The notes under the pieces are model-generated. The model ran no database searches. It was given only the letters and a program-made list of their open reading frames with translations, and had not been told where the DNA came from. A stretch of DNA of 64,000 nt from Chitinophaga sp. CF118. Its GTDB lineage: Bacteria; Bacteroidota; Bacteroidia; Chitinophagales; Chitinophagaceae. Position numbers and translations under genes: made by a program. This document shows positions 34,635-43,990 of this stretch, piece by piece. Every line of letters starts with the position of its first letter. Position 1 is the first letter of the stretch. The DNA lies in NCBI RefSeq assembly GCF_900112615.1, contig NZ_FOMK01000015.1:62001-126000 (forward strand). Reading direction: 5' to 3'.

Positions 34635-35975
34635 ATGAAAAAAGTACTGTCGTTAAGCATTCTATTTGTTATCCTTTTTACCGTCTTTTATAGTTGTCGG
34701 AAAAGCGATGTTCAGTCAATCCGAAAAGACAAGACTACGCAAAGCGGCCTGTCTGTCGAAGAAGGTAAGGCTTATTTTAACCAACTAGATACCAGCGCCG
34801 TTGCCGCCAGGCAGGGAAAGGCCGCTGTGAAAATGTGGCCGCAATGGGCCAATCCTTACTCCAATGCCAATGGTAAGGGACAGCAATACATTGAGGTACC
34901 TGTTATCACTGAAAGGAAGAGAACCATACTCTTCCTTGATAAAGAACATCCGGCAGGTGATGAGGATAAGAAAAAGCAAAAGCAGTCCGCTTTTCAGACA
35001 TTAATTGTCTTCAAGGACAGGAATAGCCAGGTCTACTACAGGATCGTATCTTATGTAGGATCTCCTGCTTATCTGAAACGTCACAGTTATAACATAGGTC
35101 ATAACCGCATAGGAAATCTGGATAGTGATTTTGATGGCTATTTGAATTATAGTAATCAAAAAGGTGAACACCTTTTCTCTATTAAAGTTGAAAACGGAAG
35201 GGCTGTTAAAAGGATCGGTAGTAAAGCTGCTAGTCAGCAAAGAAATACAGTAGCCAGGGCTTCCGGAGGTTATGAAGTTTGTGAGACCTGGTGTAATGAA
35301 ATCACAGAACAGTTCTGCGGACAAACCACCGTAACTGTCTGTTCTCCCGCTACAGGTCAATGCTGGGAGCAGGAAGGGCCGGAAGAATGCTGGTACGAGA
35401 CTATCACGGTTGATTGCTACGAGGAGTGCTACTGGGTGGAAGAAGAAGAGCCTAATCCGCCATGTTATGATCAGACAAGCCCTAGTGGTTATTGCGATAA
35501 TCTACCCGGAGATGGTGGTGGTGAAGGTAATGAAGCGACGTTTGGCGTGGACTGTAGTTCATATTCATTTACACATACCTCCCTGGCTAACTGGCAGGAA
35601 GCCGGACTGAATAAGATCAGATTGAAGTGGGTATGGGTTGGCCCCGGCCGTGATCAGAGTTATCCAAGAGAAATGTGGATCGATCACGTCGTGTATGGAT
35701 TACCGCAACATTATGCGAACGGTCAGGTAATCACACCGGGGCAGGCTGCAAATATTGCTGCTGCCATAACGGACCAAGCGAAGATCCTGACATATCAAAG
35801 ATTTAGAGAAGAACCTTTTGAGGCTGAAAGCAATGTAATTACTTATTTTAAACAGCAGCTTCAAATCCTGATGGTTACTCAAGGTGGTACTGCTGGTACC
35901 ACAGGCACTGGCAGCCCAGGTATTGTGTTCAGAAATGAGCAAAGGGCATTTTTCGGTACACGCGATTGCAACTAA
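34635..35975 (+). CDS. Large Cys-rich surface lipoprotein
   Basis: A 446-residue lipoprotein with lipobox FYSC (Cys21). The N-terminal ~200 residues form a beta-rich domain. Residues ~215-290 hold a dozen Cys in a W/E-rich stretch (EVCETWCNEITEQFC, GQCWEQEGPEECWYE), probably disulfide-bonded. The C-terminal ~140 residues look like a separate globular domain (KIRLKWVWVGPGRDQSYPRE, then WIDHVV). Bacteroidota polymorphic-toxin loci contain comparable proteins with variable C-termini, so it could be a surface effector; the gene that follows would be its partner. That role is inference. Confidence 0.75.
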   Translation: MKKVLSLSILFVILFTVFYSCRKSDVQSIRKDKTTQSGLSVEEGKAYFNQLDTSAVAARQGKAAVKMWPQWANPYSNANGKGQQYIEVPVITERKRTILFLDKEHPAGDEDKKKQKQSAFQTLIVFKDRNSQVYYRIVSYVGSPAYLKRHSYNIGHNRIGNLDSDFDGYLNYSNQKGEHLFSIKVENGRAVKRIGSKAASQQRNTVARASGGYEVCETWCNEITEQFCGQTTVTVCSPATGQCWEQEGPEECWYETITVDCYEECYWVEEEEPNPPCYDQTSPSGYCDNLPGDGGGEGNEATFGVDCSSYSFTHTSLANWQEAGLNKIRLKWVWVGPGRDQSYPREMWIDHVVYGLPQHYANGQVITPGQAANIAAAITDQAKILTYQRFREEPFEAESNVITYFKQQLQILMVTQGGTAGTTGTGSPGIVFRNEQRAFFGTRDCN

Positions 35976-36029
35976 GATAGCAGTTATATGTTGTTTCTTA
36001 TTCTTCACAGAAAGACGTTAAAATTTATC

Positions 36030-36575
36030 ATGTTGGCATTATTATCATTATTCTTGTATAATGGTAGTAATGCCCAACGTTTAAATGTCATAAATATGGA
36101 GCTAGAGAATATAATTGATAGCCAGGATAAAATGGTGAATTTCATTTCAACCAATTTTTTTGATCACAACATAAGTAATCAGGAGCTGGCGATAAATAAT
36201 CACTCAATGTTTTCCTATAAGTTTAATAGAGCGTTGACTTTGCCTTTTATAGATTATACATTATTTGGTCTGAAAATTAACGATCAATTTGCTTATCAGA
36301 TAAATAATGATAAATTTTGCCTGTATCTTTTGATGGATATAGATAAAGATGCATTGGATATCGTTGTTAACCGGTTAGGACATCCGGCAAATGTTACATC
36401 GGAAGACTACGAAACTGGTGATTTTGATTTCTTAGCGTGGCATAAAAAGGGTATCGATCTTACTATAATGAAAGACAGGATGAGTACTATGAGAGAACCG
36501 GAGAAACTGAAAATAAATCTGCTTATCACGAATATGGACTACAGAGATCTTATCAGTACTGAAAAGATTTTCTGA
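36030..36575 (+). CDS. Exported protein of unknown function, partner of the Cys-rich lipoprotein
   Basis: About 181 residues. I chose the ATG at 36030, giving the signal peptide MLALLSLFLYNGSNAQ; an in-frame ATG at 35988 adds 14 residues and lies 12 bases after the lipoprotein stop. The mature part is acidic and mixed alpha/beta (FCLYLLMDIDKDALDIVVNR, LGHPANV). No family recognised. Its last codons and 3' flank are duplicated at 62992-63058, showing that a second locus of this kind once existed or was rearranged. A periplasmic immunity-like role is possible. Confidence 0.65.
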   Translation: MLALLSLFLYNGSNAQRLNVINMELENIIDSQDKMVNFISTNFFDHNISNQELAINNHSMFSYKFNRALTLPFIDYTLFGLKINDQFAYQINNDKFCLYLLMDIDKDALDIVVNRLGHPANVTSEDYETGDFDFLAWHKKGIDLTIMKDRMSTMREPEKLKINLLITNMDYRDLISTEKIF

Positions 36576-36613
36576 TAAGTTGAAGTCATTAAAAGAAAGA
36601 GGGTGTCTTTAAA
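36547..36613 (+). repeat. 67-bp direct repeat, left copy (3' end of the 36030 gene)
   Basis: Identical at 65 of 67 positions to 62992-63058. It covers the codons for LISTEKIF, the stop and 38 bases of 3' flank, including the left arm of a terminator whose right arm is missing here but present in the right copy. Confidence 0.85.
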
Positions 36614-36624
36614 ATAAAATAGCA

Positions 36625-37083
36625 CTACGGGTTAATTTTGCCAACCTTCGCCGTATCCACTTGCCAGGATTTAGTCAGAGACTCCCGCATTGTATGTGCC
36701 AGGTTATAGGTTGCTATTTGTGTAGGGGTAGGATCATCGGTTAGGTTTTCAGCTCTGGCGACAGCCATCATCATTCCTTCAATTTCGCTTTCTTCTATTA
36801 AACTAAGTTCTCCCCAATACAATTCAGAAAAGCGTTTTTTGGCTTTTGCGACTTCTTCTTCGGTATGAAGATCTTTAGATGCCAGGATGGAAGCATTATT
36901 TAAAGCATCAAGGTATAGTTTTTGGCGTAATTCGAGAAATGGCTTGGCAGCCTCAATTTTCCTGGACTCAGCTTCTTTTTCTTTTGCAATCCTGAAATTC
37001 ATAACACTGATAACAATCCCAACAACGACACTAATAACGGTGATAAAGCTACCAATGGATTTAATTAGTTCGGGAACGTTCAT
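36625..37083 (-). CDS. Single-TM protein of unknown function
   Basis: About 152 residues from the ATG at 37083 (MNVPELIKSIGSF). One TM helix at residues 8-30 (SFITVISVVVGIVISVMNF), then a cytoplasmic charged helical domain (AKEKEAESRKIEAAKPFLEL, EEVAKAKKRFSELYWGELSL). This type is common as a stand-alone protein in Bacteroidota, with unknown role. The string AAAATACCAAG, identical to half of the island operator, lies 39 bases upstream. Confidence 0.65.
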   Translation of the reverse strand: MNVPELIKSIGSFITVISVVVGIVISVMNFRIAKEKEAESRKIEAAKPFLELRQKLYLDALNNASILASKDLHTEEEVAKAKKRFSELYWGELSLIEESEIEGMMMAVARAENLTDDPTPTQIATYNLAHTMRESLTKSWQVDTAKVGKINP

Positions 37084-37173
37084 TTGAGTAAGTTTTAATA
37101 TGAATAGAATGCTGGCGGGGTAAAATACCAAGCTCTTTAATGGGTGTAAATTAATTTAAATTCTAAACAAAGT

Positions 37174-37199
37174 GGGAATAATCATACTTAACTATTCCC
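37174..37199. repeat. Hairpin related to the dispersed intergenic repeat
   Basis: GGGAATA/TATTCCC arms around ATCATACTTAAC. The sequence matches the first part of the repeats at 60973 and 61999, which read GGGAATAATCAAGCATAACC followed by ATACTTAACTATTCC. Confidence 0.6.
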
Positions 37200-37422
37200 A
37201 TTCGGAAAATAACAATTCCCTAAAAACTATCTTACTGACATCCACCAGCGACGTACTACTCCCTGCGTCTTTCCTACTATTCGCGAAAATGAACGCTTTA
37301 AAGGTTGTCATAGCATCTGATTGATTCATTTTTTGTCCTATTCTTAACCATGTGTAAAAACTCTGTATCATTCCATCAGTATGACCAGCATATAGAGCAT
37401 TATTATATTGTCTTAAAAACAC
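37192..37422 (-). pseudogene. Possible C-terminal gene fragment
   Basis: A 76-codon frame opening with GTG and reading like the end of a real protein (GMIQSFYTWLRIGQKMNQSD, then FKAFIFANSRKDAGSST). It overlaps the upstream gene by 20 bases and has no good start of its own. I regard it as the tail of a truncated toxin or immunity gene; low confidence. Confidence 0.3.
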
Positions 37423-37690
37423 CAGTCTTTTTAATATCTGATAAAAAAATCTGAGCTTCTAAAACACTCTCAAAACAATAATCATACAATGAAAAATCCA
37501 ACTCTGCTTCTTTACTTACCGTCGATACTTTAATTGTTTGATTCGATATTTCCAAAGTCAATTTCCTTTTAATATCCTTCAAGCAATCAATATCAACGAA
37601 CTGCAAATCGGGCTTAAACTCATCAACAGACAGAATTGATGTGTCAAAATTTTCCTTCAAAAACTGTTTAAAAGCAATTATGTCAATCAT
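37403..37690 (-). CDS. Small protein, possible orphan immunity
   Basis: A 95-residue acidic soluble protein (MIDIIAFKQFLKENFDTSIL, then CLKDIKRKLTLEISNQTIKV). Size, charge and position next to other small genes downstream of Rhs toxins fit an immunity protein, but no family is recognised. A copy of the 56-bp repeat lies just upstream. Confidence 0.5.
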   Translation of the reverse strand: MIDIIAFKQFLKENFDTSILSVDEFKPDLQFVDIDCLKDIKRKLTLEISNQTIKVSTVSKEAELDFSLYDYCFESVLEAQIFLSDIKKTGVFKTI

Positions 37691-37723
37691 GTTTTTTTAC
37701 CTGAAGAGGATAAACACTGCATA

Positions 37724-37779
37724 TTATAATTTCACCACTTCCTTTTATTGCATTTTCGTTTATCCATTGTGCCATACGG
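37724..37779. repeat. 56-bp dispersed repeat, copy 1
   Basis: Shares TTTATTGCATTTTCGTTTAT and flanking bases with 43991-44047 (about 50 of 56 positions, one indel). Both copies sit at module boundaries in the toxin-immunity region. A weaker relative is seen near 55598-55625. Confidence 0.7.
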
Positions 37780-37800
37780 ATGGTAATCTATGGAAATAAT

Positions 37801-38055
37801 TCAATCTAAACTTTCAAGATAATCATTAAACTCTTGCCTAAGTTTCTCCGTCATATCTTTATTCTCCTTCCATGCGGTAGAATTAATAATTAAAGCATCT
37901 GCTTCTAATATAGAAAGTTTCAATTTCATTATTAAAAGCATAGCAGATTCCATTTGAGTTGCACCCGACTCTTTTAGTGCTACTATAACTGCATCTAAAT
38001 TTCCTTGATCTTTATTATAAACCGAGTCAAAAACACTTACAAAATCTAAGTACAT
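37801..38055 (-). CDS. Small helical protein, possible orphan immunity
   Basis: An 84-residue, helical, acidic protein (YLDFVSVFDSVYNKDQGNLD, then ESGATQMESAMLLIMKLKLS). It follows the 101-residue membrane protein by 33 bases on the same strand. Its length and setting fit immunity proteins in polymorphic-toxin arrays, but the family is not recognised. Confidence 0.5.
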   Translation of the reverse strand: MYLDFVSVFDSVYNKDQGNLDAVIVALKESGATQMESAMLLIMKLKLSILEADALIINSTAWKENKDMTEKLRQEFNDYLESLD

Positions 38056-38088
38056 AAAGCTAATATTTAATGTAAAATAAAGACCAAA

Positions 38089-38394
38089 CTATAAACTCGT
38101 ATCACTTTTCCTTCCTCCTATACTTAAAAAGAGACACCCTATTATTGTAAATAATGCAGGTGCGCCAAAAAACATATATAGTAGCCACAAGCTATTAGCA
38201 AGGATCCCCGATTTTATCACTTTCGTCATTACATTAGTAAATACATATATACCATAAGTAGATAAAAAAGTAAGAATAAAACTGACTATAATCAATCCTA
38301 ATCTATACTTCTTAACTCTATCTATTTTTCTAGATTTAATATTAACGATCACTACTATTATAGGCAGCCAAAAAATAAGCGGTAAAAAATACAT
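38089..38394 (-). CDS. Small three-TM membrane protein
   Basis: A 101-residue protein with TM helices at about residues 3-19, 33-53 and 66-90 (LWLLYMFFGAPALFTIIGCL). It lies downstream of the KAP NTPase gene on the same strand. Membrane-embedded immunity proteins of this size exist in toxin clusters; no family match made. Between the NTPase stop and this gene a tiny frame (MINCEIELTPDLKPGEVTLT) may be a fragment of another gene. Confidence 0.55.
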   Translation of the reverse strand: MYFLPLIFWLPIIVVIVNIKSRKIDRVKKYRLGLIIVSFILTFLSTYGIYVFTNVMTKVIKSGILANSLWLLYMFFGAPALFTIIGCLFLSIGGRKSDTSL

Positions 38395-38460
38395 AATTAT
38401 TATTTTGAAGTTAATGTCACCTCTCCAGGTTTTAAATCTGGAGTCAGCTCAATTTCGCAA

Positions 38461-40983
38461 TTAATCATTGTCAGACCGTTCAGGTTTTAGTGCTGTTTTA
38501 AATTCGTAATTCGCCCAGTTGTTGAAGTCCTTTTCTTTACATGCCTCGAAAAAGGCGAGAAAATCGGCTTTGATATCCGGGTTGATCTTCGTATTTGCTA
38601 TGATTAAGTCCCTGTATTCCTCCGGTGTCTCAAATATGGCCAGCAATTCAGGATGAATCGCGACAATTTCCTTTTCGCGCATATCATATTTAATCGCAAG
38701 CTTTAAAAATTCGAATGGATCATGTTCCCTCAAAGCAGCCTTCACGAAAGGAATGACCGGAGGCTCGAATCTGAAATGCTTAATCTCATATCCTGGCTGT
38801 CCAGGTGCGGGTTCCGTGTATTCGTCACGAATGCCCCAGAACATCCATGACGCGTCTTTGGTAAGCCCATGTTCAGCTACATGCGCCATGAAATAACGAA
38901 CCTGGAAATCGACAAGCACTGTGGTCGGAACACTTATTTCTTTTTTATCATGCTTGATGTTGTAAATGATTTCTGCAGGAAACACAAATGGGGTTTCAGC
39001 CTCTTCAAACAGACTTTCGACAAAAAGACGGTAAGCGTTTTCATCTTTTTTATAATATCGCTTATCTATAATGTGGTCATAATTCCAAAGTAGATCTATA
39101 AGTGCCATATAGTCAAAAGAATGTCGTCCTTTTTCCTTTACGTATCTTGCTCCCAGGTAAAAAAGAGATTTCAGTTTAAGCTCAAAACACGCACGTGTTT
39201 TTGCTTTCTCCTGTAATATCCTCATACAAAGTTCGGCAAGTAGTTTATCCTCCTCGCATCTATCCACAAATTGTTTTACACCCGAAAGGCCATGGTGCCA
39301 TGCTTCTTGAAATAATTTTTCTGATATATCCCGGCCACTTAATCTATAACGGAAGTAACGTTCGAAAAACATCGGATACATGATCGCATTCTTTGCCATC
39401 GTTGACCTACTAAATCTAAAAAATAAGTTTCCTAAAAGACCACAGATCAGCGTTATCTCAGCTTCGTCGTAGCTCTTCTCTTCCCGTAGCATCCGCCCAA
39501 TTAACAATAAGTCGTCTTTTTTAACCCGATAAGTCCTCAGTTTATAATATTCTTCATGAGTTGACCTGGAAGGCGTGACCAGTATGAAATCATCACGTTT
39601 CTCAAATAACCTGTCATATATCAATGGGAAACGGAATTTTAGCAGCTCTAACACAAAAAGGCTCTCAAACAATACCTCCTGCCCTAAGAATCGATAAGCA
39701 ATCTTAAAGTTATTGATGAATTTAATAACGTCCCTCGACTGCCTGAAAATTGTCCTAAAAGCAAAATTGTATTGATTACGAAATCCTGTCTCCCGGATAT
39801 GACTGCGATAGGCCTCCATATGATTCGCTGTGATAAAGCTCTCGAGCAAACTTTCCAAAACCCGAAGTAAATCTTCACTTTCTCTTTTGGGCAAAGGAAT
39901 TTCCAACTGAATAATCTTGTCCAGATAACTGCTGCCAACATTGGCATTCATGGATTTAATAGATTCCTGTATATAACTTCTTTCATAAGCAACAAGGTAA
40001 AATATATTGGTAAAACTTGCTGTATTGCGGATCAATCGCATCACCTCCATGACCTCTTCCTTGTAAAGCCGGTCCAGATCGTCTATCGTAATAACTATTT
40101 TTTTACCAGACTTTTCCAGTAAATGATTAATCCGGTCATAGTCGTCAGTATAACTTCCGTTTTTAAAAAGACTATTCGCAAAACCGATTTGCCGGATAAA
40201 TTTCTCCGCGGAACTATCTACGCGGCTCAGTTTTCTTGAATAATCTAAGATCATTCCGGAGACCTTAGGATTGAGGGCATATAAACAGCTTGCCAGGAGG
40301 TCAAAAAAATCTTTCTGAATGTTAGGTGTTCCATCTACACTCCACGGGTTAAAATCTACGATTTCAGTATTCGTTTTATCAAGATAATTTTTTATCAAAT
40401 TGATAAAAGAGGTTTTCCCACTGCCATATTCCCCTAAAATCCCAATAGCAAATGATTTGCTATTGTTAGTGATGCTGATTTTTTCTGCTATCTCCCTGGC
40501 GACTTCCTTTCTATTAAATGTATCTTGCTCAACAGATTCAATAGCCAAATCTTCAATAAAACCATTACGATTTATTGCAGTATCCTGTATGCTTCTTTTC
40601 GTAATAAAGGTCAACATACCGGGTATGATTAACGCTGCTACAACAATGTCCCACTCACGCAGTATTGGAATTAAAAGAATAGGATGGAAGTGCCAAAGCT
40701 GCTGATTTAGTTGTAAAACATAAAAAAGGGTAGCAAAAATTGCCAGCTTTCGGAGGAATTTTTTTTCACTAAACAGATATAACCAGGCTGCTGCCAAAAC
40801 CGAAAGAAGCATTAAAATACTTTCATTAAGCAGAGAATTGGCAAATTCAGAAATTAAAGGTTTTACTAACAGACGGTTCAATAATTGATTGACCGGACTA
40901 ACGAAGAATATCAGAAAGCCTATACAACATGAAATCCAAAGTATCGATGGAAGGCGCTTTTTAATGTCTGATATGGCGATCAT
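38461..40983 (-). CDS. KAP-family P-loop NTPase, membrane-anchored
   Basis: An 840-residue protein. About four TM segments in the first 125 residues, then the KAP NTPase: Walker A GEYGSGKT at 184-191, the family motif VDFNPWSVDGTPN near 209, and Walker B VITIDDLDRL at 297-306. The C-terminal ~450 residues are helical and unassigned. KAP NTPases assemble membrane complexes and many are linked to phage exclusion (PifA is the classic member) or to plasmid and conflict islands. Here it lies between Rhs toxin 1 with its immunity gene and a set of small genes, which supports a conflict role without proving one. Confidence 0.88.
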   Translation of the reverse strand: MIAISDIKKRLPSILWISCCIGFLIFFVSPVNQLLNRLLVKPLISEFANSLLNESILMLLSVLAAAWLYLFSEKKFLRKLAIFATLFYVLQLNQQLWHFHPILLIPILREWDIVVAALIIPGMLTFITKRSIQDTAINRNGFIEDLAIESVEQDTFNRKEVAREIAEKISITNNSKSFAIGILGEYGSGKTSFINLIKNYLDKTNTEIVDFNPWSVDGTPNIQKDFFDLLASCLYALNPKVSGMILDYSRKLSRVDSSAEKFIRQIGFANSLFKNGSYTDDYDRINHLLEKSGKKIVITIDDLDRLYKEEVMEVMRLIRNTASFTNIFYLVAYERSYIQESIKSMNANVGSSYLDKIIQLEIPLPKRESEDLLRVLESLLESFITANHMEAYRSHIRETGFRNQYNFAFRTIFRQSRDVIKFINNFKIAYRFLGQEVLFESLFVLELLKFRFPLIYDRLFEKRDDFILVTPSRSTHEEYYKLRTYRVKKDDLLLIGRMLREEKSYDEAEITLICGLLGNLFFRFSRSTMAKNAIMYPMFFERYFRYRLSGRDISEKLFQEAWHHGLSGVKQFVDRCEEDKLLAELCMRILQEKAKTRACFELKLKSLFYLGARYVKEKGRHSFDYMALIDLLWNYDHIIDKRYYKKDENAYRLFVESLFEEAETPFVFPAEIIYNIKHDKKEISVPTTVLVDFQVRYFMAHVAEHGLTKDASWMFWGIRDEYTEPAPGQPGYEIKHFRFEPPVIPFVKAALREHDPFEFLKLAIKYDMREKEIVAIHPELLAIFETPEEYRDLIIANTKINPDIKADFLAFFEACKEKDFNNWANYEFKTALKPERSDND

Positions 40984-41119
40984 TTAATATGATTTTAAGG
41001 TCTGGATACTTGCACTTACAAGATGTTCCATCTTGTAAAAGGGATGGAGAATTGTATTACTCATACTTACCGTACTATTGAATAGAAAGACAGTCCATAA
41101 TCTTCACAGCCTCTACATA

Positions 41120-41566
41120 TTATTTCCAATTAGGCCCATCATGAATAATTTCCCCTTTCTCATTAAAGAATATAAAGCTTGTTGGACTCCCAATACGATA
41201 ATTGAAGTTCACTATCACCAGGCAACTTTTATTGACCTCATCCCAAAGCTGAGATCCCCCCTCAGATAAGTCAAAATCTTTATCTGAAGAATAAAATTTA
41301 ATTATATCAACAGGCTTTTTACTTGCACTAACTGTATCAATATAGGATTTTGCTATTCTTAATATTGTAATACTATCAAGGCATTCACGCGAAAAGTCTT
41401 TTATTAATACAGCATGACAGAATGCAGTATCAATGCCAGGTTGTATACCAATATCAGTGTAAAGTGTTTTGATTGACTCAAATTTACAACTAGATCTAGG
41501 CTTCGCTCTTGTACAGCTAACTAAAAATATCAATACGAGAAATTTCTCAAAAAGCAAATAATTCAT
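41120..41566 (-). CDS. Lipoprotein, probable immunity to Rhs toxin 1
   Basis: A 148-residue lipoprotein with signal sequence and lipobox LVSC (Cys18). The mature part has three more Cys and a mixed fold. It starts 5 bases after the stop of the Rhs toxin gene, which is the classic place for an immunity gene. Because it is a lipoprotein, the toxin tip should act in the periplasm or at the envelope. Family not recognised. Confidence 0.65.
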   Translation of the reverse strand: MNYLLFEKFLVLIFLVSCTRAKPRSSCKFESIKTLYTDIGIQPGIDTAFCHAVLIKDFSRECLDSITILRIAKSYIDTVSASKKPVDIIKFYSSDKDFDLSEGGSQLWDEVNKSCLVIVNFNYRIGSPTSFIFFNEKGEIIHDGPNWK

Positions 41567-41571
41567 AAATA

Positions 41572-43824
41572 TTATCTATTAACTCGAATATTCCAGATAA
41601 ATGGTTTATAAGTAACTCCAGCAGGTGAATTTGCATTATGCTGCAGATAATACATAGATGGCAATCCTGGAAGCTTACTAACAGCATCCTGGCGGCCAGC
41701 CCCAAAGTGATCCCATACTGTATATTGGACACGGATTTCATTCGCAGATATTTTTCTGATTTGAGCATCTATTTGCTGAGTTCCTCCTAATACAGTATAC
41801 ATAAAGATTCTATCTTTAATATATGGCTTTCCTAAATCTCTCAATACCTGGGTTCCATTGAATTCTTCAAGATTTCTATTTTCCTTCAAATAAGTCAAGA
41901 CCTTCGTCTCAAATCCTGTAGCTATTTTTACAAAATTTGGATCGATGCCCAACATCGATGCCATCTCTGAATTTGGCTTAAATGACAATCCCGATCCATT
42001 CCCAAATGTAAAATGCTGAATAAGCATTCTTCCTTCATTTTGCCTAACGTCTGATTCCATGCTCATGCCCAGTTCAAATGCTGCTGGAAAAGAATTAGAA
42101 TGATACATCATGCTATTATTTACCGAATTAATTTGTTGATCTGGATAATGCGTTTTAGTTAAATCATCATCTCCGCTATTTGCAAATACGTTACCATTCA
42201 TATATTTTGTTGATGCACCTTGCTCCCAAAATCCCTTTTTACCCTTCGTCCCGTCATTCCATCTCCAACCAAAATAATCCTCTGTGCCTTTCTTTGCAGC
42301 AACAGTATAATCACCTTTTTTCTTTCCAGGGTCAGCTGGCTCAAGCCCATCTAAATCAATAAACCTGATTGGCATATTCCCTGCAAACTGATAAGGCGTT
42401 AATTCAGGATAGCTTTTCGTCAATGGATCCACACTCAAAAACTTCCCTATCCTTGGATCATAGATCCTAAATCCATAATCCTGCTGATTCCCCTCTCCTT
42501 TCACCTCATTATCGTTCTCCTTTCCATTAAACCCATAACGATACTTATTATTATCTGAGCTAAATGTCCTTCCTGGCATCAATGACCCAAATGGATAATA
42601 ATCATAAGCGCTTATTACATCTGCATTATAGGATTCAATAATGCCATCCCCATTTTCATCCGCACCATTCTTTTTGTCGCTCACTACCGCCAGAACATTA
42701 CCCAGGTGATTTGTTAACTCATATCTTTTATTCCCACGTATATAAGAAACGGTATATCCAAAACCCCACGGCGCATACGATATTTCTGAAGGTTTATCCC
42801 TGTAAAGATCAATCAGTAATTGTTCAACGTCTTTTCCTTCAGGTACAATCAGGTTGCTTATTTTATCTTCAATTACCCGCTGTTGTACCTGTAATTGCAT
42901 TACTGCATTTTGCAACTGCCGACTATTCTCCACCAGGGATGCCTGTTTGTACAAGCCGGAATCAGGCTTGCTAAGCCACCTTATGTTTTCCTGTTTACTA
43001 TCGGCCACCAGTTGCCATTGCATTTCCAGCCAGCCCCTGTAAAGTAAAAATACATCTTCTTTTTGCTTCAGTAATAACGCAAACTTTTGGGGTTTCAATG
43101 GTACGCTGTCAATCAGGTGTTCCTGCCGGTTATATACAAATATTTTCTCCGGAACATGCTTACTCAGCATTATTTTGGCAACCGGTGCCAGTGGATCGAT
43201 ATTATAATATACAGTACTATCCGCCTTTATTATCATTTTACCGGCCAGGGCTTTGCGAATGCCGAAGCTATCATTTCCAATTAAATGACTAGGCGATCTA
43301 CTATCAAACAGGCGTAGCTGTGTACACATCTTTTTCAAAAGACCTTCCATTGCCATCAGCTTTTGTAAGGTACTCTGAGCCGATACCACAGGTGCTGCAT
43401 TGAATACGACGTGGTTATTATAAGAGGTGTCCTGTAATGCTACTTTTCCTTTTAACCGGTATGTACCTTCCGCACTCTCTACATAGAAAATATTCTCATA
43501 GGAAATATTTTTGTACAAAGTGAAAGGGTCCAGACTTTTAAGGACTATCTGGTTGTATTCACTGTTTGTCAATTGTGCCGAATCGAAAGCCTGACCATAG
43601 CAAGTAAACCATGTGATCATTTTCCGACTCTCCTCAAGTACGGCCATGTTTACATACTTATCCGTCTCTTTCTGCCGTCCAAAAATACGCAGACCAGGAC
43701 GCTTTAACGCGACTTGCTTTAACAACGGGTTGACACGGGAATCCTGTAGTACATCCGTTTGGGCTTTACTATTTTGGAAAATAAGGGATAAAAATAGAAT
43801 AATGAAAAGGGATAACTTCTTCAT
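41572..43824 (-). CDS. Rhs-core polymorphic toxin 1, exported
   Basis: A 750-residue protein. The ATG at 43824 gives the signal peptide MKKLSLFIILFLSLIFQNSK; earlier in-frame starts are rejected because the paralogue agrees only from here and a promoter element lies just upstream. Residues ~1-490 are almost identical to toxin 2. The Rhs-associated core is seen in YEYDPFG-type DYYPFGSLMPGR, YGFNGKENDNEV, YGFRIYDPRIGKFLSVDPL and ELTPYQFA. After that the sequence diverges completely into a ~265-residue tip (WGRDGQ-unrelated; contains FGWRWNDGTKGKKGFWEQGA and QYTVWDHFGAGRQDAV). The tip's activity is unknown; immunity is the lipoprotein next door. Confidence 0.85.
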   Translation of the reverse strand: MKKLSLFIILFLSLIFQNSKAQTDVLQDSRVNPLLKQVALKRPGLRIFGRQKETDKYVNMAVLEESRKMITWFTCYGQAFDSAQLTNSEYNQIVLKSLDPFTLYKNISYENIFYVESAEGTYRLKGKVALQDTSYNNHVVFNAAPVVSAQSTLQKLMAMEGLLKKMCTQLRLFDSRSPSHLIGNDSFGIRKALAGKMIIKADSTVYYNIDPLAPVAKIMLSKHVPEKIFVYNRQEHLIDSVPLKPQKFALLLKQKEDVFLLYRGWLEMQWQLVADSKQENIRWLSKPDSGLYKQASLVENSRQLQNAVMQLQVQQRVIEDKISNLIVPEGKDVEQLLIDLYRDKPSEISYAPWGFGYTVSYIRGNKRYELTNHLGNVLAVVSDKKNGADENGDGIIESYNADVISAYDYYPFGSLMPGRTFSSDNNKYRYGFNGKENDNEVKGEGNQQDYGFRIYDPRIGKFLSVDPLTKSYPELTPYQFAGNMPIRFIDLDGLEPADPGKKKGDYTVAAKKGTEDYFGWRWNDGTKGKKGFWEQGASTKYMNGNVFANSGDDDLTKTHYPDQQINSVNNSMMYHSNSFPAAFELGMSMESDVRQNEGRMLIQHFTFGNGSGLSFKPNSEMASMLGIDPNFVKIATGFETKVLTYLKENRNLEEFNGTQVLRDLGKPYIKDRIFMYTVLGGTQQIDAQIRKISANEIRVQYTVWDHFGAGRQDAVSKLPGLPSMYYLQHNANSPAGVTYKPFIWNIRVNR

Positions 43825-43875
43825 GGTATAGTGAGAAAAGGATTTGATTTGCTCTGGAATAGCTGATTTTTGCCT

Positions 43876-43883
43876 CAAATGTA
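43876..43883 (-). promoter_or_regulatory. -7 promoter element of Rhs toxin 1
   Basis: Reads TACATTTG on the minus strand, matching TAnnTTTG, about 50 bases before the ATG. The same element and flanks occur in front of Rhs toxin 2, so the promoter is part of the duplicated block. Confidence 0.6.
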
Positions 43884-43990
43884 ATAAAAAAATATATCAA
43901 ATTTAATTACCAATAACAATAGTTGTCAATATAAACTTGTGGATGCAGATGCCCCATGAGGTTCTTTAATCACACGAATTTATTTAGGTT

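Noticed and set aside
38398..38470. 22-codon frame MINCEIELTPDLKPGEVTLT after the KAP gene
   Set aside because: Looks protein-like and overlaps the KAP stop, but is too short to support as a gene; noted under the 3-TM protein.
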